DNA from: Candidatus Zipacnadia bacterium | GTDB lineage: Bacteria; Armatimonadota; Zipacnadia; Zipacnadales; Zipacnadaceae | DNA length: 12,987 bases | NCBI GenBank assembly: GCA_029821515.1 | Contig: JALGTD010000030.1 | Location: 1 to 12,987 of the forward strand | Direction: 5' to 3' | Shown here: positions 1 through 8,169 of the stretch, in pieces | How positions within the stretch are numbered: the first letter of the stretch is position 1 | Layout: the number at the start of each line of letters is the position of its first letter | The notes under the pieces: model-generated | What the model saw: only the letters and a program-made list of their open reading frames with translations | Database searches by the model: none | What the model was told of the DNA's origin: nothing | Made by a program: the position numbers and the translations under genes

Positions 1-1304
1 CCGAAGTTATCAACCCAAAGGCTAATGGGGAAGGGTGAGCGGCCCTCGGGATCGGACAAGTAGATGTGGTCTTCGTCTTCAGTCTCGTCAGTCGCCGGGT
101 CGTCACCTGCCTGCTTGATAAGCTGACGCGGACCATAGCCGGCAACCGCCACGGCTGGGTTATAGTCGGCGGCAGACGCGCCGTAGGCGATGTAGCTAAC
201 GTAGGTAAGCGACTGGCCCGGCTGCAAATAGCGCTCCTCCCACTTGACGGCATAGGCCCAGTCGGTACCTACCAGCGAAGCAAAGGAATTCGGAACGAAG
301 TCAAACCAAGACGATTCCAAGTGGGTACTGGTACCAAATTCTATGCGGTCGGGCAGCCCGGCACTGCTGTTGCGCACTAGTTGGGCATCTATAATACCTT
401 TGATCGAAGTCGGACTGACCTCCGGGTCAGCGTAGGAGATCCAGGAGTCGGGCAGGCTGTGCTGAGCATCAGGGAGCACCCGCTCGGTGCTGACTATAGT
501 GCCATCCGGCAAGAAGATCGGCATTCCGTCATTCTGGTCAGTCAGCTTGCCGTGACGAGCGTCATAGAAGACGCGGACGCCCACATAATGGGTCTCATCA
601 TCGGTATTAGTTACTGTCAATTCCAGCATCAGCCCGTCATAGACCAACACATAGCGGTGAGCTACCTGGATATAAGCCTGGGGCGGCTCTTCCTCTTCCT
701 CTTCCTCTTCCCCCTCTTCCCCCTCTTCCCCCTCTTCCTCCTCTTCCTCCACTGAGCTATTGACGGGCAGCCGAGCAGCACCTGAGATTTCTCGCACCCC
801 CATGCTCAGAGGAATAGGCCAGAAATCTTCGACTCCTGCTTGCGAGTCAGCCGTCGCGGCAGCAGCCATCAGGTCACTGATGTCTACATACTGGCCTTCA
901 ATTTCAGAGTTTGTTTGGTCAATGGAAAACTGGATGCCTGAAGAGAAGTGGTCCAGTCCATTAATCGTAGCGTATGGATAGCTCAGTATTGCCCGATACT
1001 CATCACCAACCTCGGTAGGGTTCCCGCCCCACGGCGCCATAGGAGAGGTTATCAGGTAGAAATGGCTGGCTGGCCGCTGCCAATACACCGTGGTGTCACC
1101 ATCATCCCACGATAGTAATTCAGGGGCCTCCACCCAAAGCTGCATCAGTCCGCCGGGTTGATCTAGCTTGAGTATGCCTGTTTCCGGCTCAGCCTCAAAC
1201 TGCCCCCAGCCCCCAATACTACCGACAAGCAACAGAAGCACACCTACCATGACAGTAAGAGCAGATCCCAGCCGGCTCAGTTTATTAGTATGAGTTCGGA
1301 GCAC
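1..1304 (-). CDS. Secreted protein of unknown function with Glu/Gly-rich linker (partial, C-terminus beyond the left edge)
   Basis: The frame is open without a stop from the start codon to the window edge, giving 434 codons, so the C-terminus is missing. I chose GTG at 1302-1304. It follows an in-frame stop at 1323-1325, has GAGG at a 6-nt spacing with AAGGAG just upstream, and gives an excellent signal peptide: basic residues R3, K8 and R11, then a hydrophobic run at about 17-32. ATG at 1248-1250 would cut off the basic n-region. After the signal comes a domain of about 150 residues, then an uninterrupted acidic stretch at 186-206 (18 Glu, 3 Gly), then a second region that looks beta-rich and begins PPQAYIQVAHRY. 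I recognise no family. It starts 37 nt after the subtilase stop and is very likely co-transcribed with it. It could be a surface or matrix protein, or a substrate or partner of the proteases; that is inference. Confidence 0.82.
   Translation of the reverse strand, partial: MLRTHTNKLSRLGSALTVMVGVLLLLVGSIGGWGQFEAEPETGILKLDQPGGLMQLWVEAPELLSWDDGDTTVYWQRPASHFYLITSPMAPWGGNPTEVGDEYRAILSYPYATINGLDHFSSGIQFSIDQTNSEIEGQYVDISDLMAAAATADSQAGVEDFWPIPLSMGVREISGAARLPVNSSVEEEEEEGEEGEEGEEEEEEEEPPQAYIQVAHRYVLVYDGLMLELTVTNTDDETHYVGVRVFYDARHGKLTDQNDGMPIFLPDGTIVSTERVLPDAQHSLPDSWISYADPEVSPTSIKGIIDAQLVRNSSAGLPDRIEFGTSTHLESSWFDFVPNSFASLVGTDWAYAVKWEERYLQPGQSLTYVSYIAYGASAADYNPAVAVAGYGPRQLIKQAGDDPATDETEDEDHIYLSDPEGRSPFPISLWVDNF
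687..750. repeat. 64-nt homopyrimidine/homopurine tract with tandem 6- and 9-nt units
   Basis: The plus strand carries only C and T from 687 to 750. On the coding strand it reads as GAAGAG hexamers and three GGGGAAGAG nonamers, and it encodes the Glu/Gly linker of the leftmost gene. Every unit is a multiple of three, so copy-number changes would alter linker length without shifting the frame. Confidence 0.9.
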
Positions 1305-1310
1305 TTGAGC

Positions 1311-1322
1311 CCTCAGCTCCTT
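1311..1322 (-). promoter_or_regulatory. Ribosome binding site deciding the GTG start
   Basis: Read on the minus strand this is AAGGAGCTGAGG. The GAGG part lies 6 nt before GTG 1302-1304 and the AAGGAG part 12 nt before it. This places the start at the GTG, upstream of the first in-frame ATG (1248-1250). Confidence 0.6.
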
Positions 1323-1341
1323 TCAGAACCGGAAGACTAAT

Positions 1342-4300
1342 CTAAGGTAGTATGGTAAACGGACGGACTGCCTGTACAGTCTGACCGTCAGTAGCCCGCG
1401 CAGTAATGCGCGTCAAATACCGACCCGACGGTACCCTGGTACCTCGATCGCTGCGACCATCCCACAACACCATCTCTACTTCAGTCCCGCTGCTGCTGCG
1501 CTCGCCCAGCCGCTTGATAACCACGCCCGATATGTTGCAAATCTCGGTGCTCACCGTCGCCGGCTTCGACAGACTATAGGTAATGACGACTCCGCCGGAG
1601 GTGGGCATCGCTTGCGCGCTGATCCCAGTTAGAGTCAGAGAAGTGGCGCTGTCGTCATAGGCAACAATACGCAGGTGACGAACGCCGCCGTCCTCAGGGC
1701 TGATAAAGCTGTAACCACTGACAGTGCGCATATAGACCTGTTGTCCCCCGTCGAGATCCTCAAGCATAAACTTAACATCGGCAGGAACTACAGCATTCAA
1801 GCGCGGCCAGGTTAATTTGACAGGTGCATTGCTAAGTTCACAGAATACCTCAATATCCCAGCTCTGGGTACCCGGGGCAGCCGGCCGGATGTCTCGAGCA
1901 TAGCGTCCAGCGTACTGATCCCAGTCACCTCTGGGCTGATAACACTGGACAACGCTACCTACCGAGGGCGGCTCGGTCACATCCAGGCCTGGATCATATC
2001 CCGACGTCGCTTGACTGCTCACGCCGATATAGTTGCTGGGATCGGCATCTCCTCCGGCTCTGGCAATAAGCTGCATCTGCCAGCCATCACCATCGGTAAA
2101 GGTCTCCGGGCTATTGGCTGATGTGGTCGCGGCTCCGCCCAGCAAGGGAGCCAACATAACCAAAGTGGTATCCTCCCAGACGTGTACCCAGTATCCCTTG
2201 AACGGTTCCAGCACCGCGGTATAGAGATTTGCGGGGAAGTCATAATAACCACTGCTGCCTGTACTCACAAACTCCCACAGTATCCCGTCGGTGACCCCGT
2301 CGGCAACTGCTTCAGAAACACTCTGAGTTTCACCATCGGTTACAAACTGTACGCTACCCCAGCCGAGAGTACCAAGGAAAGGACACCCAATCATATTCCA
2401 GCCTCGGGGCGGGACCAGTCCATAGGTCAAATCAATTTCGTAGGTCGTCACTACATCATCCAGGACAATACCAGGTTCCTGGACGACGGCGCCCTGCGGC
2501 AGGCGGATAAAGTAGCCCAGCCCGGCAGGCGGTGAGTCAACGATGGGATTACCGCCCATCGCATCAGGTGGGTTGAATGTTCCATAGTTGTCCGGATAGG
2601 TGCGATACTTGTTGGAGCTGCTGTCTTCGGGCCACCAGCGGTGCATCGCCACATCCCCGGGGTCGAGTCCAAATAGACTGTCAGGAGTGGGGAAATGGCC
2701 GGGATTGTAGGTATAGGGAAGCGAGAACAGATGCAGACCGGCATCAAAGCTCTTCTCTAAGATACGGAAATTCGCGACGGCCTCGGCCTCGTTGCTCTCA
2801 TTATCCTCAGCACGAACGACTACCTGGTGCAAGGCGACCGTGAGCGTGGCATCGTAAGTCAGTTCTCCTGAATCATAGTCGAAGCCGACAATGGGTGTTC
2901 CATCAATTTCCAACTCTATGGTAGCTTCATTCACGCCGCTTTCCGAGTCGCTGATAGTGGCGAGAATGGTCACATCGGTAAGAAAGGTTGTCGAGTTATT
3001 GGGGGGATTGACTATGGTAATCTCGGGCGGTGCGATATCGCTCAGAGCAGTGACCATGTTGATTCGCCCGGTACCCAGCTTTCCGGCGTAAATCGGATTT
3101 AGCGCATCAACGTCCTCAGCGCCTTCTCTGATCTTCTGGATAAGTTCAGCCGGGGTCCGCCCCGGCACGTCAGCCAGCAACAAACCCGCCAACCCGGCTG
3201 CCAGTGGCGCCGAGAACGAAGTCCCTGAGCTCGTCCCGAAGTACTCGAGAAACTGCGTGAGGCCGTCGTTTTGGTAACGCGTGGAGTAGACATCTACACC
3301 CGGGGCACAGACATCAACGAAATTGGCTGACGAACCGTCGTAGTTAGAGAAGGTGGCGCGCTCGTCGTTTTCGTCGGTGGCAGCGACCCCAAGCACAAAG
3401 TTACTGATATAGGGATTGGGCCCATCATTACACACCGGCGACTCCCAGGTGGCCGGATCATCAGTGAACTCCACATCGGAGTTGCCGGCAGCGGCGATGA
3501 CCAGTACACCATTGAAATAAGCATAGTTAATGGCAGGATCATAGGCTGCGGTATAGCCGCTACTCAGGCTCATATTGATTACGTCAGCGCCGTTGTCCAC
3601 GGCGTAGTAGATAGCTTCTAGTACTGTGGAGACGGTACCGCCACCATCATCAGGAAAGACCTGAAGCATCATTATGCGCGCATTCCAGTCAACGCCAGCC
3701 ACTCCATACGCGTTGTTGGTCATTGCCGCAGCCAATCCCGAGACGAAAGTGCCGTGGTTGACATTGTCGTCTACAAAGCCATTACCGTCGTCGTCTACCT
3801 CATTAGGTTCCGGCGCGATGTCATTGCTGCTGTTGACAAAGTCCCAGCCGTTGACATCATCAATGTACCCGTTACCGTCGTCGTCCAGACTATTGGCGGG
3901 CACCTCGCCCGCATTGACCCATAGCTTGGCACTCAAATCGGGGTGGTCCGTATCTATCCCAGAATCGATCACAGCTATGGTAACCGAAGCCGACCCGGTG
4001 GTGACATCCCACGCATCCATTGAGTCACACAGCGAATGATGGTACTGTTGAAGCAGATCGGGGTCGTTGGGCGTAAGAGCCGGATAGACGAGTCGGTCAT
4101 AGGTGGCAAATTTCACTTCGGGCTGGGCCTGATAAACAGCAATAGCCTGCTCCAAATCAGTGCCTTCATCCAGTTCAATGACCATGATAGCGCCATCCGG
4201 CGACAGGCCACTGGCTTGACCTCCGGCCCGATTGACCAATGGCTGAACCTGCTGAGGTCCGACTGTAGGCCGCAATCCGACAATAATGCGATTTGCCACC

Positions 4301-4575
4301 GCTCGGGAGGGTTGGACGATGATTTGGCCGCCCGGCCCAATGGTAGTATAAGGCCGGCCCGGCACAACAATAGTAGGCAGCAAGTCAGCGCCGGCTACCC
4401 CCATTGTCAAAAGTAATAGCCCCCACACCAGCGCCAACAGCAGTACCCGGGTGCCGGAAAGCTGGCCGCCGCTGCTGGGTAAGCACCATCTACGCTTCGC
4501 AGTGGTTTGGTAGGCCTTTACTTTCGCGTTTTGATCGGAAGACACCAGGAATGTAACCATTAGTTTAGAAAACAT
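1342..4575 (-). CDS. Secreted subtilisin-like serine protease (peptidase S8) with FlgD-like C-terminal Ig domain
   Basis: A 1077-residue exported serine endopeptidase. The catalytic triad is visible: D204 in VIDSGID, H274 in NHGTFVSG and S453 in GTSFSAP, with oxyanion N365 in AAAGNS. Layout: a long N-terminus with a hydrophobic segment at 44-62; an I9-like propeptide at about 91-166; the S8 domain at about 180-513 with two aspartate-rich DDDGNG loops (231-240 and 261-270) that look like calcium sites; an Ig-like domain at about 515-606; two related modules with Gly-Tyr/Trp motifs at about 610-815; a beta-rich region; and a FlgD-type Ig domain at about 987-1077 (motifs LSKPATV, WDGRSDRG, VPSGRYL). 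AGGAG precedes ATG 4575 by 10 nt. The roughly 42 residues before the hydrophobic core are unusually many for a signal peptide. The gene lies 97 nt after the C11 protease gene. The substrate is unknown. Confidence 0.95.
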   Translation of the reverse strand: MFSKLMVTFLVSSDQNAKVKAYQTTAKRRWCLPSSGGQLSGTRVLLLALVWGLLLLTMGVAGADLLPTIVVPGRPYTTIGPGGQIIVQPSRAVANRIIVGLRPTVGPQQVQPLVNRAGGQASGLSPDGAIMVIELDEGTDLEQAIAVYQAQPEVKFATYDRLVYPALTPNDPDLLQQYHHSLCDSMDAWDVTTGSASVTIAVIDSGIDTDHPDLSAKLWVNAGEVPANSLDDDGNGYIDDVNGWDFVNSSNDIAPEPNEVDDDGNGFVDDNVNHGTFVSGLAAAMTNNAYGVAGVDWNARIMMLQVFPDDGGGTVSTVLEAIYYAVDNGADVINMSLSSGYTAAYDPAINYAYFNGVLVIAAAGNSDVEFTDDPATWESPVCNDGPNPYISNFVLGVAATDENDERATFSNYDGSSANFVDVCAPGVDVYSTRYQNDGLTQFLEYFGTSSGTSFSAPLAAGLAGLLLADVPGRTPAELIQKIREGAEDVDALNPIYAGKLGTGRINMVTALSDIAPPEITIVNPPNNSTTFLTDVTILATISDSESGVNEATIELEIDGTPIVGFDYDSGELTYDATLTVALHQVVVRAEDNESNEAEAVANFRILEKSFDAGLHLFSLPYTYNPGHFPTPDSLFGLDPGDVAMHRWWPEDSSSNKYRTYPDNYGTFNPPDAMGGNPIVDSPPAGLGYFIRLPQGAVVQEPGIVLDDVVTTYEIDLTYGLVPPRGWNMIGCPFLGTLGWGSVQFVTDGETQSVSEAVADGVTDGILWEFVSTGSSGYYDFPANLYTAVLEPFKGYWVHVWEDTTLVMLAPLLGGAATTSANSPETFTDGDGWQMQLIARAGGDADPSNYIGVSSQATSGYDPGLDVTEPPSVGSVVQCYQPRGDWDQYAGRYARDIRPAAPGTQSWDIEVFCELSNAPVKLTWPRLNAVVPADVKFMLEDLDGGQQVYMRTVSGYSFISPEDGGVRHLRIVAYDDSATSLTLTGISAQAMPTSGGVVITYSLSKPATVSTEICNISGVVIKRLGERSSSGTEVEMVLWDGRSDRGTRVPSGRYLTRITARATDGQTVQAVRPFTILP

Positions 4576-4672
4576 TAGTTATGCTCTCCTGTTGCCCGGC
4601 AAGTCGGCATATGTTGCTGTTAAGTACCTGCTGGCAGATTCAGCTCCAATAAACGTCTATCTGGCCATCGCA

Positions 4673-5950
4673 CTACCGAGCAAGGTAGTTGCAGCCAGTA
4701 ATTCCCGCACTTGCTTGCTCAACCGCCGGGCTATGCAGGGCATGCAAATAGCAGCACAAGGCCGACTTCCAACTCCCCCATTGTTCACCTGTGCCACGGC
4801 GGCGATAAATATCAGGCCACCGGTCCAGACCCAGTGGAAAGAAAATAGCCAGGCCCAGATGGCGCAGACGCGTAGGCCCAAGCGAACCCTGCAGATAGCT
4901 GGCAACTACGGTACGCTCGACCGCTCGCACCACCTGATGTGTCTGCTGAGCGACTGCCCCACAGTCGCTATTACTGCTCATAGCCAGCATCAGTCCCCCC
5001 AGGTCCACAAGTTCCGAGTGGGACCCCCAACCTTCTGCCCGACTGCGCGCCAGGGTTATCTCTGGAATAATTGCCGGCATATGCGTGATCATCGCTGTCG
5101 CCAACGTATCTAATCGCTCCCCGACAGCGTCTATTGTGGATAGGTCCATGGCGACCACAGACATAGGCAGTTCGGGTTCGTCCTCCCACCTATTTTCCAG
5201 ACTCGTGACGGCGTACTGCGCTAACAAGCGCCCAGAAGCGCGTGGGTGGGCAGCCAACCAGGAAAGAATTTCATTCCAGGGCAGTCCCGGGCTATACATA
5301 AGCCCCGGAGTTCCCACCAGGTAGTCAGCTACCTGTTTTAGCTGGGAGCCAACCTCGAAAGTGGCGCCAAAGCAACAGTCCAGAAAAACTACATCCAGCT
5401 TCCTGACACCAGAGCCTGCCAGTCCTTGCTTGATGGCCTCGCTCAGATCCTCAGCCGACAAAGCTAGCCGATACTGCTCCGGGATAGTCGTGCCAGCCGC
5501 GCCTTCGGGCTCCGTCAGAATCGGTGCTACCTGCCCATGACCGGCAATCACCAGCGCGTAGTGCTGTGCCACCACCTGGTCGGTGCCCCATTTTATAAGG
5601 TTCGCTAGGCGGGCCGGCTGCGAGACGACCGACAGCTCCTCAATCTGAGGTGAGCGTTGCCCTATTGCACTGTACAGGCAACGTCTGGCCCGGATTGTAT
5701 TGCTTTGACCTCCAGTCCACTCAACTATCTCAGCGGCAACAATAACATCTTCATTTAGAGCCGCCTGTTGCAGGTATTGTTGATAGCTGTCCCCGAGCCC
5801 CTCCAGGTCGCCACCACTCTGCACATAGATGAGCACCGCCCATTGCGCCGGGCTTGCCGCCCCGATAACTTCAAGAGGGGCTACTGCCAACAACCCTATG
5901 CTCACAATCACACAACTTAGTTCTTTCCACCACCCCGAGGCTATTATCAT
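4673..5950 (-). CDS. Secreted clostripain-like cysteine protease (peptidase C11)
   Basis: A 425-residue protein of the clostripain (C11) family, caspase-fold cysteine peptidases that usually cut after basic residues. A signal peptide occupies about 1-31. The fold starts with WAVLIYVQSGGDLEG (37-51), the family's W..M.Y..aDnDLE strand. The catalytic dyad appears as H138 in VIAGHGQ and C193 in FLDCCFGATFEV, the counterpart of the family's DaC.MGs.E. Later family blocks are visible: SVVAMDLSTID (264-274), LVDLGGL (314-320) and LGLAIFFPLG (365-374). The length is normal for a single-domain member. It starts 54 nt after the CsgG-like gene and precedes the subtilase. There is no Shine-Dalgarno before ATG 5950, an in-frame stop lies two codons upstream, and a promoter-like TATAAT sits 2 nt upstream. 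It may mature by self-cleavage, but I cannot place a site. Confidence 0.88.
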   Translation of the reverse strand: MIIASGWWKELSCVIVSIGLLAVAPLEVIGAASPAQWAVLIYVQSGGDLEGLGDSYQQYLQQAALNEDVIVAAEIVEWTGGQSNTIRARRCLYSAIGQRSPQIEELSVVSQPARLANLIKWGTDQVVAQHYALVIAGHGQVAPILTEPEGAAGTTIPEQYRLALSAEDLSEAIKQGLAGSGVRKLDVVFLDCCFGATFEVGSQLKQVADYLVGTPGLMYSPGLPWNEILSWLAAHPRASGRLLAQYAVTSLENRWEDEPELPMSVVAMDLSTIDAVGERLDTLATAMITHMPAIIPEITLARSRAEGWGSHSELVDLGGLMLAMSSNSDCGAVAQQTHQVVRAVERTVVASYLQGSLGPTRLRHLGLAIFFPLGLDRWPDIYRRRGTGEQWGSWKSALCCYLHALHSPAVEQASAGITGCNYLAR

Positions 5951-5952
5951 AA

Positions 5953-5981
5953 ATTATAGGGAAACAAACTATAATCGCCAA
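5953..5981 (-). promoter_or_regulatory. Candidate internal promoter for the C11 protease gene
   Basis: On the minus strand: -35 TTGGCG (5976-5981), a 17-nt spacer, and a perfect -10 TATAAT (5953-5958). Transcription would begin at about 5946, inside or at the start codon, so a transcript from here would be leaderless. AT-richness between genes could produce this by chance. Confidence 0.4.
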
Positions 5982-6004
5982 TTTTTGCCGACTGGGACGA
6001 CACT

Positions 6005-7936
6005 TTAGCGTTGCTGCTCGCCGAATCCTCGCCCGCGCTCGCCCCAGAATCCGCTGCGCGAGGTGGGTCTGCTGGGCCGGTCACTGGCCGCAGCACTGGG
6101 AGGAGGCGGCGGCGCGATGGTTGTGGTAAAACTCCACTTGTCACTGTAAATCCAGCCAGACAGATCCTGTCCACTGATCCGTGCAAGCGGTTGTGCCTCT
6201 CCGTGCTTGCGATTTACCACAACCCACCAGTACGTGGTCTCACCATTGAAGTTAAAAGAACTGGGGATAGTATGAGTCATCAGTGATGGGCCTGTCGATG
6301 GCAGTATAGGACTTTGGTAGACCAAATTGCCTGAGCTTATGTCGCCGTAGGGCGGGCCGTAGACCTGCACCTGATACTCATCGGCACCATCGGAGGGCAT
6401 CCATTCGAAGGTCACATCCGTCGGATCAACTGTCCCGCTGGTATTGCTTGGTGAGATCAGTATGGCTGGCTCAAAGTAGGTGACGGGCCCGACCGCCCGG
6501 CTGGGTTCGCCGAGGGCCTCAGGTGGTTCAACGGTGAGTTCACCTTGTGCTGGCCCTACTTGCGCAGTTCCTGCGGTTTCTTCTTCCTCTTCACCCCCAC
6601 CCCCCCCTATGGGCGGTTGCGGCATAATTGGGTCAACCACCCGTTGGACCTTGTAGTAATACGAAGAACCGACCATTAACGCCGGATCATCGTAGGTAAG
6701 TTCAACGCTACCGTCGGCTTGCGCGCCGCTGCGGTCAACATAGGTAAAACTGGTACTAAAGGTTTCGCCCGGCCTTGCGGCAGGGTCATCAGCATATGTG
6801 TCCAAACGCGCTTGGGAGGTTGCACCCACGATGTTATCCGGTTCGGCCAGAGGTTCCAACTCGCCGCGATAGAACAACCAGGCATGGACCTGGCTAGTCT
6901 CCGGAACGAAGCCGCGATCGGTGTTAACTCTGATGTAGGGTGTCCCACCTGCGCCCTCCTGGGCAATCTGCACGTCGGCGCTGGGGGGGCCAGTTGTCCC
7001 ACTGCTAAGTCCGATAGCAAGCACACCCGCCAGCATGGCAAACGCCAAACCCAACCGCAGCGACTTGGTGATGTGTTGTTTGTGCTCCATCTGGCGGACG
7101 ACGCTGCCTGGGGTATACAGCGCATATACCTTATCGCCGGTCTGCGGCCACTGGCTGCCGGCCAGCGCCTTGGCTTTGGAGAAGCGGGGTTCGGTATGGA
7201 AGACCTCAATTCTGCCCACGTCCCTGATCTCGACTTTCTCTAAATCCGGATTCCAGTCCGGCCGAACAATCAGCATCCTCTGCTTCCGGAAGACGCCTTC
7301 ATTGAGACCAATGCTCAGCAAAATGGTCCCAAACTCATCTATCTGGAGCACGCTACCGCGCGCCACGTGCCGCCGAAGCATTTCTGTAACTGCTTCCTCG
7401 GCAGCCAGACGCAGCGCTTCGTTGGCTACGGTCTCATCCTGGCCTTGCCACCCTGGGATAGGCCGGGTTTCAACATCTACCATAGCTCCGTCAAATATAG
7501 CTTTTAAAGGAACGTCCATAACCTTGATCTCAAGCCGAACCCGGCATTGGCCTGTTCGGCTATTGACTTTCATTTCGTGGACAACACCGCTGACGACCTT
7601 GTCAACCCGCAGGTGATTACCCAAGCGTACCTGCTGACCATCCATCAACGGCGGCTTCAGGCCCATATCGGAAAGCGCCGCTTCCAGATCCCGCCGGGAG
7701 ATAACCCTAAATTCACCAGAGCCGTCCAAAGCCAACGCCACGGCGTCGGTGACCTGCTCGGCGACTAGCAGTGACTCCGCGCCGGTGGCATCCTGAATAG
7801 GCAGCACTGCTGCCGAGGTTACCTCTGTGAAGGTCTGGCTGTAGGCAGAAGAAGGGAAACCGTAGGGAAAGGTTATCAGGACTGCGACAAATAGGGTTAA
7901 GGGCTTGACCACTGGCACGCGTCGTATCTGGTACAT
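6005..7936 (-). CDS. CsgG/TolB-like envelope protein with transmembrane helix and fibronectin-like C-terminal domain
   Basis: A 643-residue exported protein. A signal peptide covers about 1-33. Residues 40-190 resemble the CsgG/TolB-N fold: AVLPIQD, then FRVISRRDLEAALSDMGL, then VSGVV, as in LpoB/CsgG-type outer-membrane-linked proteins. Residues 193-272 resemble the FlgT C-terminal beta domain (SIGLNEGVFRKQRMLIV, then VGRIEVFHTEP). A likely membrane helix follows at 295-312. A Gly5-Glu5 linker (444-453) leads to a fibronectin III-like domain at about 489-606 (VTFEWMPSDGADEYQVQVY, then WWVVV). The tail is Pro-rich and then Arg/Gly-rich. GGGAG lies 9 nt before ATG 7936. No lipobox Cys is seen at the signal cleavage site. 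It is the first large gene of the left-hand operon and precedes two secreted proteases, so it may be their envelope anchor or accessory protein; that is inference. Confidence 0.85.
   Translation of the reverse strand: MYQIRRVPVVKPLTLFVAVLITFPYGFPSSAYSQTFTEVTSAAVLPIQDATGAESLLVAEQVTDAVALALDGSGEFRVISRRDLEAALSDMGLKPPLMDGQQVRLGNHLRVDKVVSGVVHEMKVNSRTGQCRVRLEIKVMDVPLKAIFDGAMVDVETRPIPGWQGQDETVANEALRLAAEEAVTEMLRRHVARGSVLQIDEFGTILLSIGLNEGVFRKQRMLIVRPDWNPDLEKVEIRDVGRIEVFHTEPRFSKAKALAGSQWPQTGDKVYALYTPGSVVRQMEHKQHITKSLRLGLAFAMLAGVLAIGLSSGTTGPPSADVQIAQEGAGGTPYIRVNTDRGFVPETSQVHAWLFYRGELEPLAEPDNIVGATSQARLDTYADDPAARPGETFSTSFTYVDRSGAQADGSVELTYDDPALMVGSSYYYKVQRVVDPIMPQPPIGGGGGEEEEETAGTAQVGPAQGELTVEPPEALGEPSRAVGPVTYFEPAILISPSNTSGTVDPTDVTFEWMPSDGADEYQVQVYGPPYGDISSGNLVYQSPILPSTGPSLMTHTIPSSFNFNGETTYWWVVVNRKHGEAQPLARISGQDLSGWIYSDKWSFTTTIAPPPPPSAAASDRPSRPTSRSGFWGERGRGFGEQQR
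6600..6607. repeat. C8/G8 mononucleotide run inside the CsgG-like gene
   Basis: Eight consecutive C on the plus strand (G on the coding strand), followed after one base by five more G. It encodes part of Gly444-448. Loss of one G would lead to a TAG stop within about 20 codons, removing the fibronectin-like domain. Confidence 0.85.
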
Positions 7937-7999
7937 TAGCTGACTCTCCCTTTTAGCATATCTTGCCGTCGGTTGCTACTGGGCGCTAGCCTAATGCGA

Positions 8000-8104
8000 T
8001 CAATTGTCTAAATGTCCAGAGGCGGCTGCTTCCAGGCTTGTGCTTCGGCGAACTGCCTCCGGCATCAGTAATTCCATTACTGCTTGCCACTGTCGTAGTG
8101 GCAT
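8000..8104 (-). CDS. Small ORF, 34 residues, possible leader peptide of the protease operon
   Basis: Minus-strand ORF starting MPLRQWQAVMELLMPEAV and ending GHLDN before TGA at 8000-8002. GGGGAGG lies 6 nt upstream of ATG 8102-8104. Another in-frame ATG at 8108-8110 abuts that GGAGG and is a poorer start. The ORF lies between a strong candidate promoter (8141-8169) and the CsgG-like gene, whose start is 63 nt past the stop. The peptide looks like an amphipathic helix, with no signal peptide and no recognised family. Two hairpins fall inside it, one touching the start codon. It could be a real small protein, a regulatory leader ORF, or a chance ORF with a good ribosome site. Confidence 0.45.
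   Translation of the reverse strand: MPLRQWQAVMELLMPEAVRRSTSLEAAASGHLDN
8066..8103 (-). promoter_or_regulatory. Two tandem hairpins in the 5' leader of the protease operon
   Basis: A TGCCAC/GTGGCA 6-bp stem with a 7-nt loop spans 8085-8103 and includes part of the ATG of the small ORF. A CAGTAAT/ATTACTG perfect 7-bp stem with a 3-nt loop spans 8066-8082. Neither is followed by a T-run, so they are not simple terminators. They could affect translation or stability of the leader. Confidence 0.45.
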
Positions 8105-8140
8105 TCGCATCCTCCCCAATCGGTCACGAACACACTTTAT

Positions 8141-8169
8141 ATTATAGCACATAACAAGCATTGACACAA
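8141..8169 (-). promoter_or_regulatory. Candidate sigma-70 promoter of the left-hand protease operon
   Basis: On the minus strand: perfect TATAAT (8141-8146) preceded directly by TGC, an extended -10, with a 17-nt spacer to TTGTGT (8164-8169). The -35 is weak (three of six), which an extended -10 tolerates. TTGACT (8169-8174) is a better -35 match but 22 nt away. Expected start is near 8134, giving a leader of about 200 nt before the CsgG-like gene and about 30 nt before the small ORF. Confidence 0.65.

Noticed and set aside
4592..4602. TTGCC-C-GGCAA palindrome before the subtilase ribosome site
   Set aside because: It resembles the TTGAC dyads in form, but the core differs and the stem is only 4 bp in RNA. 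Too short to call a regulatory site.
4575..4613. Mini-ORF MPTCRATGEHN whose TAA overlaps the subtilase ATG
   Set aside because: The TAATG overlap suggests coupling, but there is no ribosome site before it and 11 codons is expected by chance.
4592..5113. Plus-strand ORF of 173 codons
   Set aside because: It is antisense to the 3' end of the C11 protease, with no ribosome site or motif.
7035..7616. Plus-strand ORF of 193 codons
   Set aside because: It lies wholly inside the CsgG-like gene on the other strand, shows Ser/Arg-rich shadow composition and no family motif.
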